Shown: positions 35,829 through 44,246 of the stretch, piece after piece
Position numbering within the stretch: position 1 is the first letter of the stretch
Layout: each line of letters begins with the position of its first letter
Source: Planctomycetaceae bacterium
GTDB taxonomy: Bacteria; Planctomycetota; Planctomycetia; Planctomycetales; Planctomycetaceae
Assembly (NCBI GenBank): GCA_020426505.1
Contig: JAGQPX010000154.1
Location: forward strand, 1-47,779
DNA length: 47,779 bases
Reading direction: 5' to 3'
Notes under the pieces: model-generated
What the model saw: the letters and a program-made list of their open reading frames with translations, nothing else
Database searches by the model: none
What the model was told of the DNA's origin: nothing
Position numbers and translations under genes: made by a program

Positions 35829-37185
35829 GCTTGATTGCCTGTGTCATCCCTTCGAGAGTCGCCTCCAGACTGCCGCGATCGAACGGCGTCTGCCAGACCT
35901 GATAGACATCCTGATCGTACAGTCCCTCTGGAGGCAGATAGCCCATCGAGCCGTTGATGAGGTTCATGCAGATGATCGTGCGATCCGGAAAACGATCGCG
36001 GAGTTCTCGTTGCAGCATTGAGTAAGGCTCACAACAGCTGCCAACAAGGACCGCGTCGCCGATCCGCCATGCGTGAATCGACAGCGGGTATGTGTCACCG
36101 TCACCCAGCCCACGGCGGATGTCTCGCTTGCGCCGGAGTCGTTCCTCCAATGCCCGATCCGTGCAGTCGACACGTTGCTGTTCGAGTTCCTCAGCCGACG
36201 GCCAGTCCTTGACCGGCAGGTCGACTGTGGTGAGAGATGATTGCAATTCCTGTGACACTGCGACCGGCTCGTGCTTCCAGACGGCGAGAGGGGCTCCTGA
36301 TTCAACGGCCCCGGTCATCGCGAGGCGAGTGCCGGGCGGTTCCATGTCCTCCAGGATGGCGATTGCTGCATGTGCCAACTGTCGACCGTGTCGGTCTGCG
36401 ACAGCCGGATCGCCGACGTACTGGTATCGTGGCGACAGATCACCGCAGGCTCCCAGCAGGAACAACGCCGGGGCGTCAGTCGCCTGCTGCATCGTCTCGC
36501 GCATCGCGCCGACGTAGTCCGGAGAAATGTGCGTGTTCTCCCAGGCCAGCGTCGTCGGGTGACACGCATAGTTTACGAGAGTCGCGCGAATTTGCCCCGC
36601 GTCGTCCGTGATGCGACCGACGAGCAGAGTGTCATCCGGATCGCCGTCCGGATTGTATCCACACAGGATGCGATCTTGTTCGGGATCGGGCAGGTCACGA
36701 AATGTCGCCAGATTACAGCGACCGACGTGCCAGTCGAGTGTCGCTGTGAACGGAGACGCGATCGCCTCACGAATCGCCTCGACCGCAGACTCCGCAATTT
36801 GCTCCATCCACTCACTGTGCAACTCATGACCGGGCAGCGAGTCGTCCGGGTCCATGAGCGGCGGACCGGCGTGCGTGTGGCTGAGGCAGAACAGCAACTG
36901 ATCTGATTCCAGCGACAGTTCGTCAAGTAGTCGGTTACGAAACCGCCCAAACGTCTGCGGCGTTTTCCACCAACCGAGATCAGCATCAATCAGCACGAGC
37001 GGACGACGATCGGTGTGCGACGTCAGTGTCAAGGCTGTGAGCGTCAAACATCCATGAATCGCATCCGCGACGTCGTGCTGGGCGGCTCCCCAGTTGCGGG
37101 CGTAGATGCCGACCGGGGGCGTGATGTCCCGGCGAGCGATGCCGATCCGCCCATGAAACGACGCGTGTGGTTTCGTTGCTAGCAT
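35812..37185 (-). CDS. Neutral/alkaline ceramidase-like hydrolase
   Basis: A 457-residue protein of the neutral/alkaline ceramidase N-terminal (PF04734) type, a zinc amidase fold. It shows HTHAGP (H103, H105) and H209 in NYACHPTTL, both probable zinc-ligand regions, and a GACGDLSPRY nucleophile motif (S251). CCEPYS (Glu) and NGSMGYLPP (Tyr) match the remaining zinc-ligand positions. It lacks the C-terminal ceramidase domain and shows no clear signal peptide, so a lipid substrate outside the cell is doubtful. Between a sugar-acid dehydratase (3 bp away) and an aldolase (17-bp overlap), it may hydrolyse an amide, ester or lactone of a sugar acid. Confidence 0.85.
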   Translation of the reverse strand: MLATKPHASFHGRIGIARRDITPPVGIYARNWGAAQHDVADAIHGCLTLTALTLTSHTDRRPLVLIDADLGWWKTPQTFGRFRNRLLDELSLESDQLLFCLSHTHAGPPLMDPDDSLPGHELHSEWMEQIAESAVEAIREAIASPFTATLDWHVGRCNLATFRDLPDPEQDRILCGYNPDGDPDDTLLVGRITDDAGQIRATLVNYACHPTTLAWENTHISPDYVGAMRETMQQATDAPALFLLGACGDLSPRYQYVGDPAVADRHGRQLAHAAIAILEDMEPPGTRLAMTGAVESGAPLAVWKHEPVAVSQELQSSLTTVDLPVKDWPSAEELEQQRVDCTDRALEERLRRKRDIRRGLGDGDTYPLSIHAWRIGDAVLVGSCCEPYSMLQRELRDRFPDRTIICMNLINGSMGYLPPEGLYDQDVYQVWQTPFDRGSLEATLEGMTQAIKHVLAD

Positions 37186-37188
37186 GAC

Positions 37189-38367
37189 TTACCAGTCTCC
37201 GGCGGCACCATCGCGATAGAACACTCGCTGCGGAATCTCCTGCTCAAACGGGTGCTTGGCGACTTCCGCCTCGTTAATCGAGATGCCCAGGCCGGGCCTC
37301 GTGTTGGGCGTCACTGTGCGAGTCGATTCGTCGATCGTGAATCCCTCCTCAACGACATCTGATCGCCACGGCACATCATTGTGGACCGATTCACAGATGA
37401 TGTAGCTTGGCTGAGAGAAGCCGAACTCCAAAGACGCCGCTGTGCTGACCGGACCCTGCGGATTGTGTGGCGCGAGTGCAATGCGATACGCGTCTGCCAG
37501 CGCAGCAATCCGACGAGCCTCCGTGAACCCGCCGCAATGCGTGAGGTCGATCTGGCACACCTCGCAACCCCGCACTGCGAACAGGTCACGGGCCGCTGCG
37601 AGGTGGGTAAGACGTTCACCCGTGGCGATCGGTGTTGTCACCGCAGCGTTGATGGCCGCAAGTCCGTCCAGGCTTTCCGGCCAGCAGGGTTCCTCGAAGA
37701 AGTACAGTCCGTATGGGTCGACCGCCTTGGCGAATCGCATGCCCATCGCCGGTGATGGCCGCGCGTGACAGTCGACCATGATGTCGATCTCATCTCCCAC
37801 AGCCTCACGCATTGCTGCGACACAAGCCTCGGCTGCCTTGACCGGTTTCAAACCTTCGATGGGCATCGTGGGAGGCACCGCCATCGACTTGAATGCCGTG
37901 AAGCCATCCGCGACCGCCTGTCGAGCAAAGTCCGCGAACTGTTGAGCATTCTCGACCGGTGTCTCGTAGAAGCTTTCGAGCTTGCCGCCACCGAGATGGC
38001 AGTACAGTCGGATGTCATCCCGGACCGGTCCGCCCCACAGTTTGTGACACGGGACGCCATGAATTTTGCCGACGATGTCCCACAAGGCGAGGTCGATCCC
38101 GGCAATGGCGGTCGAGCGTGAGACGCCGCTGCCGTGCCAGAAGTGCTGTCGCCACATCATCTGCCACAGGTACTCGACCCGCGTCGGGTCCTCGCCGATG
38201 ATGAGCTCGGACAGGTCTTCGATCGCTCCGACGATGCCTCGCGTGTGCCATTCGAGCGTCGCTTCGCCCCAGCCGAACAGACCGGGCTGATCGGTGACGA
38301 CTTTGACAAACACCCAGTTCCGCATGCGGGCATGACAGACGAGCGTTTCAACAGCGGTAATCTTCAT
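37189..38367 (-). CDS. Enolase-superfamily sugar-acid dehydratase, DgoD-like
   Basis: A 392-residue mandelate racemase/muconate lactonizing-type enzyme that likely dehydrates a sugar acid to its 2-keto-3-deoxy form. Metal ligands are D199 (VDCHARPSP), E225 (FFEEP) and E251 (TGERL). Acid/base residues are H201, H301 (APHNPQGP) and E326. The spacing D+2, +26, +52, +102, +127 equals what I recall for E. coli D-galactonate dehydratase (183, 185, 209, 235, 285, 310). N-terminal IDLALWDIVGKIHGVPCHKL fits. First gene of the operon, so its promoter lies before 38367. The substrate is not proven: galactonate, mannonate or a relative. Confidence 0.9.
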   Translation of the reverse strand: MKITAVETLVCHARMRNWVFVKVVTDQPGLFGWGEATLEWHTRGIVGAIEDLSELIIGEDPTRVEYLWQMMWRQHFWHGSGVSRSTAIAGIDLALWDIVGKIHGVPCHKLWGGPVRDDIRLYCHLGGGKLESFYETPVENAQQFADFARQAVADGFTAFKSMAVPPTMPIEGLKPVKAAEACVAAMREAVGDEIDIMVDCHARPSPAMGMRFAKAVDPYGLYFFEEPCWPESLDGLAAINAAVTTPIATGERLTHLAAARDLFAVRGCEVCQIDLTHCGGFTEARRIAALADAYRIALAPHNPQGPVSTAASLEFGFSQPSYIICESVHNDVPWRSDVVEEGFTIDESTRTVTPNTRPGLGISINEAEVAKHPFEQEIPQRVFYRDGAAGDW

Positions 38368-38513
38368 CGGTGCCTCATCCGGTCAGCGTTCCCAGCGGAT
38401 AATAACAGGGGGGCATCAGAGTGACCATTCTGCGTTGCCACGCGATCAGGACTGACTCATACTTGAGTGATGGTATAGGGTGACCGCACCCGCACACGAA
38501 TGGTTCGCCTTTG

Positions 38514-40796
38514 ATGAAGTCGTCAGGTTCATATCGATCGGTCCACTGGATCACTGATCGCTCGATCGCCGTTGCCGTGGCCATGCTGATCTTCGTCGTG
38601 CCTCAGATGGTCGTGGGCAGCGACGTTGACTTTCGTCGTGACATTCGGCCGATTCTTTCCGACAAGTGTTTTCAATGCCACGGACCGGATGCGGAGCGTG
38701 AATCGGACCTGCGGTTGGATTTGGCAGAGAGTGTACTCGCTCAGCGAGATGGCGTGGCCGCCGTCGTGCCTCACGATGTCCAGCGCAGCCTGCTCTATCA
38801 GCGGATCACCTCCGAGGACGTTGATGACCGGATGCCGCCGGTCGACTCGGGGAAGTCACTCACGCCTCATGAGATTGATCTGTTGCGACAATGGATTGAA
38901 CAGGGAGCCGAATGGGCCGGGCATTGGTCATTTGAGAAACTGTCGTCACCTGAAATCCCGCCCGGTGATACCGACTGGTCACGCAACACCATCGATCGGT
39001 TCGTGTCGCAGCGATTATCGGAGGCGGGGCTGACTCCGTCACCTGCGGTTGATCGGCGCACGTTCATTCGACGATTGTCATTCGATCTGCTAGGACTCCC
39101 GCCGATGCCTTCGGACGTCGATGCATTCGTCTGCGATGAACGTCCCGATGCGGTCGAGCGTTTGGTGGATCGTTACTTGAGTAGTCCTGCGTTTGGCGAG
39201 CGGTGGGGGCGAGTGTGGCTTGATTTGGCTCGGTACACCGACACGACGGCCGAGTGGCTGAATAGCACGGGGCAAGCGTGGTTGTATCGCGACTGGGTCG
39301 TCCGCGCGATGAACGAGGATATGCCGTATGACCACTTCGTCCGGTTGCAGTTGGCAGCCGATGCGATGCCGGACGTTGCGATTGAGGACCTCCCTGCCCT
39401 CGGGTTTCTCGGTCTCAGCCCGACCTACTGGAAGGAACTGCGGCTGTCTCCCGATGTCATCAAACGCGTTGTCGCTGACGAATGGGACGAACGGATCGAT
39501 ACAGTCTCACGCACGTTTCTCGGCCTGACCGTCTCCTGTGCCCGCTGTCACGACCACAAGTTCGATCCGATCAGCAGCGAGGACTACTACGCCCTCGCAG
39601 GCGTGTTCGCCAGTTCGCAGTTCGCTGACAGGCCTCTGTTGCCTGAGGCAGAAGCAAAGCACGTCATGCAGGCGCGTGAACAGGTGCATGAGTTGGAGGC
39701 GCAGCGCGACAAACTCAAGAGGGATGACACCGAAGGTCGCCAGGCGATCGAGCAGCAGATTGCAGAGATTCGCAAGAGCACGCTCCACTTCGACGCAGTC
39801 TCCGCCCATGTGATGCAGGACTCCAGCATCTATGTCGTCGCCGATGGTCCCGACCTGACGAAACTGGAGTACCGCGAAGGGGAGGCTCGTGATCTGCCGA
39901 AGTTTGAACGGGGGAATCCGGCCAGTGACGGACCGGTCGTCGAACGTCGTTTCCTAACCGCTTTGTCATCAGAGGAGCCACGACGCCTGCAACACGGCAG
40001 CGGTCGACTTGATCTGGCAGACGCACTCTTCAGCGAAGCGCGAGGGCTCACTGCACGTGTGATCGTCAACCGGATTTGGGAGCAACACTTCGGCAAGGGA
40101 CTGGTCCGCACGCCGAGCGACTTCGGCTCACAAGGCGATCCGCCTTCGCATCCCGAGTTGCTCGACCATCTGGCGGCCGAACTGATCCGCCACGACTGGT
40201 CACTGAAACGGCTGCATCGTGAGATCGTGCTTTCATCGACGTATCGGCAGTCCAGTGTGGCTGATGGAGAGGGTCAAGCGGTCGACCCTGCGAACCGACT
40301 CCTCTGGCGGATGAACCGACGACGGCTGGAGGTCGAGATGCTCAGAGACGCGATGCTCGCAGCGACCGAACAACTCGATCGATGTCAGGGCGGGCCGGCC
40401 TTCGACCTGCAGGACACCTCACAACGCCGCCGCACCCTCTATGGCCAGATCGCCCGCCGCGACCTCGACCGTGTCCTGCGGTTGTTCGATTTCCCCGAGC
40501 CAACATCACACGCACCCCACCGCGTGCAAACGACAACACCCTTGCAGCAGTTGTTTCTGTTGAACGCCCCCTTCGTCCAACAGCAGGCGGAGTCGCTCGC
40601 CTTGAGTGTGTCAAACATTGCGTCCGAGCAGGAATTCGTTCGAGCCTGCTATCGACAACTGTTCCACCGGGACCCGGATGAGGCAGAATTGGCAGAGGGC
40701 GTCGCGTTCCTGTCTACGGAAGGTGATCGAATCGCGACATCGACGGACTACGTGCATGCTCTGTTGGGGCTCAATGAGTTTCTGTATATCGACTGA
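38514..40796 (+). CDS. Cytochrome-c/DUF1549/DUF1553 planctomycete protein (PSCyt1-PSD1)
   Basis: A 760-residue exported protein. The start is ATG 38514 rather than the TTG one codon upstream; a signal-like hydrophobic stretch (AVAVAMLIFVVPQMVVG) follows. The cytochrome-c domain carries C52-F-Q-C55-H56 and a methionine near DRMPPVDSG. DUF1549 follows, with a second heme-type motif C342-A-R-C345-H346 and DHKFDPISSEDYYAL, then a Glu/Lys-rich helix and DUF1553 (ARVIVNRIWEQHFGKGLVRTPSDFG, STYRQSS). The DUF1501 gene starts 5 bp after the stop, the usual planctomycete pair. Its function is unknown; heme binding is predicted from CxxCH only. Divergent from the sugar-acid operon. Confidence 0.92.
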   Translation: MKSSGSYRSVHWITDRSIAVAVAMLIFVVPQMVVGSDVDFRRDIRPILSDKCFQCHGPDAERESDLRLDLAESVLAQRDGVAAVVPHDVQRSLLYQRITSEDVDDRMPPVDSGKSLTPHEIDLLRQWIEQGAEWAGHWSFEKLSSPEIPPGDTDWSRNTIDRFVSQRLSEAGLTPSPAVDRRTFIRRLSFDLLGLPPMPSDVDAFVCDERPDAVERLVDRYLSSPAFGERWGRVWLDLARYTDTTAEWLNSTGQAWLYRDWVVRAMNEDMPYDHFVRLQLAADAMPDVAIEDLPALGFLGLSPTYWKELRLSPDVIKRVVADEWDERIDTVSRTFLGLTVSCARCHDHKFDPISSEDYYALAGVFASSQFADRPLLPEAEAKHVMQAREQVHELEAQRDKLKRDDTEGRQAIEQQIAEIRKSTLHFDAVSAHVMQDSSIYVVADGPDLTKLEYREGEARDLPKFERGNPASDGPVVERRFLTALSSEEPRRLQHGSGRLDLADALFSEARGLTARVIVNRIWEQHFGKGLVRTPSDFGSQGDPPSHPELLDHLAAELIRHDWSLKRLHREIVLSSTYRQSSVADGEGQAVDPANRLLWRMNRRRLEVEMLRDAMLAATEQLDRCQGGPAFDLQDTSQRRRTLYGQIARRDLDRVLRLFDFPEPTSHAPHRVQTTTPLQQLFLLNAPFVQQQAESLALSVSNIASEQEFVRACYRQLFHRDPDEAELAEGVAFLSTEGDRIATSTDYVHALLGLNEFLYID

Positions 40797-40801
40797 GAGA
40801 C

Positions 40802-42202
40802 ATGACCGGACATCGAGACTTCGACCAACTGGCAGTACAATCGCGGCGGTCAATGCTGCGCGCACTCGGCGGCGGCATGGGGTCCGTCGCGTTGGCGGAT
40901 GTGTTGGCGAGTGACTCGAACGTCGTCGCTGCTGAGTTGTCGCATGTGCGGCACCGGGCCAAGCGAGTCATTCAGTTGTTTATGAATGGCGGGCCGTTTC
41001 AGTGTGACCTGTTCGACCCAAAACCCTTGCTGGAGAAATACGCCGGGCAGCGTCCGCCGGCGGCCGATCTGCGGACTGAACGCAAAACGGCTGGCTTGAT
41101 GCCTTCCCCCTTTCGGTTTGAGCCACGAGGCGAGAGCGGCGTGCCGGTCAGCGAATTGTTGCCTCACTTGTCAACGTGCATCGACGACATCTGCGTGCTG
41201 CGGTCGGTGCATACGGAGAACCCGAATCATGGTCCGGCACTGCTGCTGATGAACAACGGCACCATCCTGCCGACCCGGCCCAGCATGGGGGCCTGGATGT
41301 CGTACGGGTTGGGAACCGAGAACCAGAGTCTGCCGAGTTATGTCGTCCTCTGCCCGGGGCGACCGGTCCGCTTCTCGATCCTCTGGACCAGTTCGTTTCT
41401 GCCTGCGGAGCATCAGGGGACGTACATCAACCACTCCGAAACGGCTCCCGAGAAGCTGATCCCCTTCCTTCGCAACGAGACGCGGTCCGTGGAGGCTCAG
41501 CGTCGCCAACTGGATTTGATGTCACGACTCAATCAAAGGCATCTCGAACAACGGGCCGACGACCAGCAACTCGAAGGCCGCATTCGCTCGATGGAGACCG
41601 CCTTCCGCATGCAGTTCGCGGCGACCGAGGCGTTTGATCTGAATCAGGAATCGAAGTCGGTTCGTGAGGAGTACGGGGAGAGTCACTTCTCGAACGGATG
41701 CCTGCTCGCCCGGCGACTGGTCGAGCGGGGTGTGCGATTCGTACAGGTCTACTATGGCAACGGACAACCCTGGGACACGCACAACAAGCACAATGAATCG
41801 GCCCGCAAACTCTGTCTGGATGCGGACCGTCCGATGGCCGCACTCCTGAAAGACCTCAAGCGACGCGGGTTGTTGGACGACACGCTCGTCGTCTGGGGCG
41901 GCGAGTTTGGTCGCACGCCGACAACCGAGATCACGGAAGGAGCCGGCAGTGGCCGCGATCACAATCATCACGGCTTCACGATGTGGATGGCCGGAGGCGG
42001 CGTTCGCGGAGGCATGACGTACGGCGAGACGGACGACTTCGGTTTCAAGGCAGTCGAGAACCCCGTCCCCCTGCCGGACCTGCACGCGACGATTCTACAT
42101 TTGTTGGGCCTCGATCACGAACGTCTGACCTATCGCTACGCCGGTCGCGATTTCCGCCTGACCGATGTCTCCGGAAGAGTGCTCGACGAGATCATTGCCT
42201 GA
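40802..42202 (+). CDS. DUF1501 protein with Tat-type signal
   Basis: A 466-residue DUF1501 protein, partner of the upstream cytochrome-c/DUF1549/DUF1553 gene (5 bp). A twin-arginine motif SRRSMLRALGGG occurs at residues 14-25. Family segments: QLFMNGGPFQCDLFDPKP, LRSVHTENPNHGPALLL, RLVERGVRFVQVYYGNG, WDTHNKHNESARKL, VVWGGEFGRTPTTE and SGRDHNHHGFTMWMAGGGVRGG. Its fold is related to the alkaline phosphatase superfamily and it has several conserved Asp/His. A second, independent copy of the family is at 23893. Function unknown. Confidence 0.92.
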   Translation: MTGHRDFDQLAVQSRRSMLRALGGGMGSVALADVLASDSNVVAAELSHVRHRAKRVIQLFMNGGPFQCDLFDPKPLLEKYAGQRPPAADLRTERKTAGLMPSPFRFEPRGESGVPVSELLPHLSTCIDDICVLRSVHTENPNHGPALLLMNNGTILPTRPSMGAWMSYGLGTENQSLPSYVVLCPGRPVRFSILWTSSFLPAEHQGTYINHSETAPEKLIPFLRNETRSVEAQRRQLDLMSRLNQRHLEQRADDQQLEGRIRSMETAFRMQFAATEAFDLNQESKSVREEYGESHFSNGCLLARRLVERGVRFVQVYYGNGQPWDTHNKHNESARKLCLDADRPMAALLKDLKRRGLLDDTLVVWGGEFGRTPTTEITEGAGSGRDHNHHGFTMWMAGGGVRGGMTYGETDDFGFKAVENPVPLPDLHATILHLLGLDHERLTYRYAGRDFRLTDVSGRVLDEIIA

Positions 42203-42294
42203 TTGCAAATCTGCGTTGAACTGCTTTGTGATTCATGTTGCCTTCGTGGTAGGATCGCTTGCACTTGGTCCTGACCATTTCGGAGACACTGGCT

Positions 42295-43350
42295 ATGACT
42301 CGACAACTCCTGATCCTCGCCTGCCTGTTCAGTTCCTCGATGTCTCTCCACGGGGCTGAGCCTGTTGCTGTCACGTTGGAGAACGTCGTCGACCCGGGAG
42401 AGAATCAGCCGGACGAGGCGATGGCCGAGACCTTCTCACTGGAGCGAGCGGTCGGGTTTCTCGACTCGGTTGCACTCACTTGGCAGAAGGAGAATGAATG
42501 CTTCACCTGCCACACCAACTTTGCCTACCTGTATGCCCGTCCGATGATCTCGCATAAGAATGAGGCTCATCGAAGTGTGCGCGAGTTTGCAGAGCAACTG
42601 GTCTCGCAGCGTTGGGAGCAGGAGGGACCACGTTGGGACGCGGAGGTGATCGCATCGGCGACGGCTTTGACGTTCAACGATCGAGCGACAACGGGAGAGC
42701 TTTCCGATGTGGCTCGAACCGCACTTGATCGCATGTGGACCGTGCAGCGGGACGACGGCGGTTTCAACTGGCTGAAGTGCGACTGGCCACCAATGGAGTC
42801 TGATGACCACTACGGGGTGACTCTCGCTGCACTCGCGGTCGGACTGGCCGGCGAGGAGTACGCACAAGCCGAAGGCGTGCAGAGTGGAGTCGATGGCATC
42901 AACAAGTATCTGTCGCAGAATCCCGGTCCGACACTTCATCACCGTGCGATGGTTCTCTGGGCAGCTCAACATCTTGATGGACTTCTGACCGACGAGCAGC
43001 AGGCGAGCGTGGTTACCGAACTGCGATCACTTCAAAAAGAGGACGGCGGATGGGGTCTCGCCACGCTGGGGGACTGGAAGCGCGGTGACGACTCGCCACA
43101 GGACACGGAGTCGAGTGACGGATACGGGACAGGGTTCGTGGTCTTCGTGCTCAGGCAAGCGGGAGTCCCGGTTGATGACCCGGCGATCACGCGAGGGGTC
43201 AACTGGCTCAAGACTCACCAGCGGGCCAGCGGACGTTGGTTCACTCGCTCACTCCACGCAGACAATCGTCACTACATCACTCATGCCGGGACCGCATTCG
43301 CTGTGATGGCGATCGCCGCGTGTGAGCAGCAACCACTTGCCGCCGACTGA
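42295..43350 (+). CDS. Exported terpenoid-cyclase-fold protein with a CxxCH motif
   Basis: A 351-residue protein starting at ATG 42295 (GGAG nine bases upstream; the frame also opens at 42259). A signal peptide (LLILACLFSSSMSLHG) is followed at C69-F-T-C72-H73 by a heme-type CxxCH. The rest is alpha/alpha-toroid repeats like prenyltransferase/squalene-hopene cyclase: VQRDDGGFNWLK, LQKEDGGWGLATL, and ITRGVNWLKTHQRASGRWFTRSL. The catalytic DxDD motif of squalene-hopene cyclase is not evident. It lies 92 bp after the DUF1501 gene and 6 bp before the next gene. It may be a heme-binding toroid of the same surface system. Confidence 0.82.
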   Translation: MTRQLLILACLFSSSMSLHGAEPVAVTLENVVDPGENQPDEAMAETFSLERAVGFLDSVALTWQKENECFTCHTNFAYLYARPMISHKNEAHRSVREFAEQLVSQRWEQEGPRWDAEVIASATALTFNDRATTGELSDVARTALDRMWTVQRDDGGFNWLKCDWPPMESDDHYGVTLAALAVGLAGEEYAQAEGVQSGVDGINKYLSQNPGPTLHHRAMVLWAAQHLDGLLTDEQQASVVTELRSLQKEDGGWGLATLGDWKRGDDSPQDTESSDGYGTGFVVFVLRQAGVPVDDPAITRGVNWLKTHQRASGRWFTRSLHADNRHYITHAGTAFAVMAIAACEQQPLAAD

Positions 43351-43356
43351 AGACAG

Positions 43357-44154
43357 ATGTCGATAAAAGTCTGCGACTTCTTCCGTTCGTTCGTTACGTT
43401 TCGCCTCGACTTCGAGAAGAAGCCGCCGGCGACGGTGAGTCATCAGCCGCCGTTCAGTCTCAACAATGCGCGTATCCCGCTCGAAAGTCGCTTGCAGATC
43501 ACGGAGAAGCCGTCGGGAAACGTGCAGACGTTCGTGCAGGGAGCGAGTTGCAAGACCGAACGCGTCGGCGTCGAACGCGACATCTGGACGGAGCCGAATG
43601 CGGATTTTGTGCCCATCTTTTCCGAGGATCGGTTCCTCAACATCAAGACGTTCGCCGAAGCCGGGATGGAGGTTGATTTGTACCCGCCGGGAAGCGGCAA
43701 GCAGTCGGAACGACAGGTTGGCGTGATTGACGAAGTGTTTGACAGCGTACGGATCGACATCTCGGAGTGTGAAGCAGAGTTACTCGACGGTGCTGAGGCG
43801 ATCGTGAACGCGGTCCTCGCGAACGATCCGTTGGTCGCGCAGACGGTCTGGGAGACGGAGCGATATCGAGCGTTGCTTGAGTATCCGGTGAAGACAATCA
43901 ATGCCAGCGAGCGGCATTGGGTCTATCAGACGGACACCGGCCCGCATCTCTATCCGGATTTAAGCGTTGAGCCGGACCGACTGCTGGACTCGCTGCAACT
44001 GGCGTTCTCCGCGTTCAATTGTCCGCAGTGGATCGAGTTCCTGGTGCGCGAGCCGACACCAATCACTGAGGGAGTCAAAGTGTATCACTACTCTCGCAGT
44101 GTGCGGGTTGATTGCGAGAACAGTGTTCTGCGCGTTGTGCCGTCTGTGTCGTGA
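43357..44154 (+). CDS. Conserved-looking hypothetical protein
   Basis: A 265-residue protein I do not recognise. It has no signal peptide, membrane helix or obvious catalytic motif. Its composition is balanced (many Glu, Val, Arg) with several Trp/Tyr-rich segments (ASERHWVYQTDTGPHLYPDL and WIEFLVREPTP). It starts 6 bp after the cyclase-fold gene, so it is probably cotranscribed and cytosolic. Frame and codon use agree with the neighbours, which supports it being real. Confidence 0.7.
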   Translation: MSIKVCDFFRSFVTFRLDFEKKPPATVSHQPPFSLNNARIPLESRLQITEKPSGNVQTFVQGASCKTERVGVERDIWTEPNADFVPIFSEDRFLNIKTFAEAGMEVDLYPPGSGKQSERQVGVIDEVFDSVRIDISECEAELLDGAEAIVNAVLANDPLVAQTVWETERYRALLEYPVKTINASERHWVYQTDTGPHLYPDLSVEPDRLLDSLQLAFSAFNCPQWIEFLVREPTPITEGVKVYHYSRSVRVDCENSVLRVVPSVS

Positions 44155-44170
44155 TCAATTGAAGCATTGT

Positions 44171-44216
44171 TTCTTCTGACGCAAAGGCGCGAAGTCGCTG
44201 AGACGCGCAGAGGAAT
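44171..44216. repeat. Degenerate GCAAAGGCGCGAAG-type intergenic repeat
   Basis: The stretch reads as imperfect 11-13-base units (ACGCAAAGGCG, CGAAGTCGCTG, AGACGCGCAGAGG). I recall this kind of ACGCAAAGGCGCAAAG repeat in intergenic DNA of many environmental bacteria, where it yields spurious frames with SRLCVR-like translations; the minus-strand frame here does this. It lies between the hypothetical gene and the PQQ-propeller gene. Confidence 0.55.
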
Positions 44217-44246
44217 GATTTGTCGTGATGAGGACTGGGGGATGCG

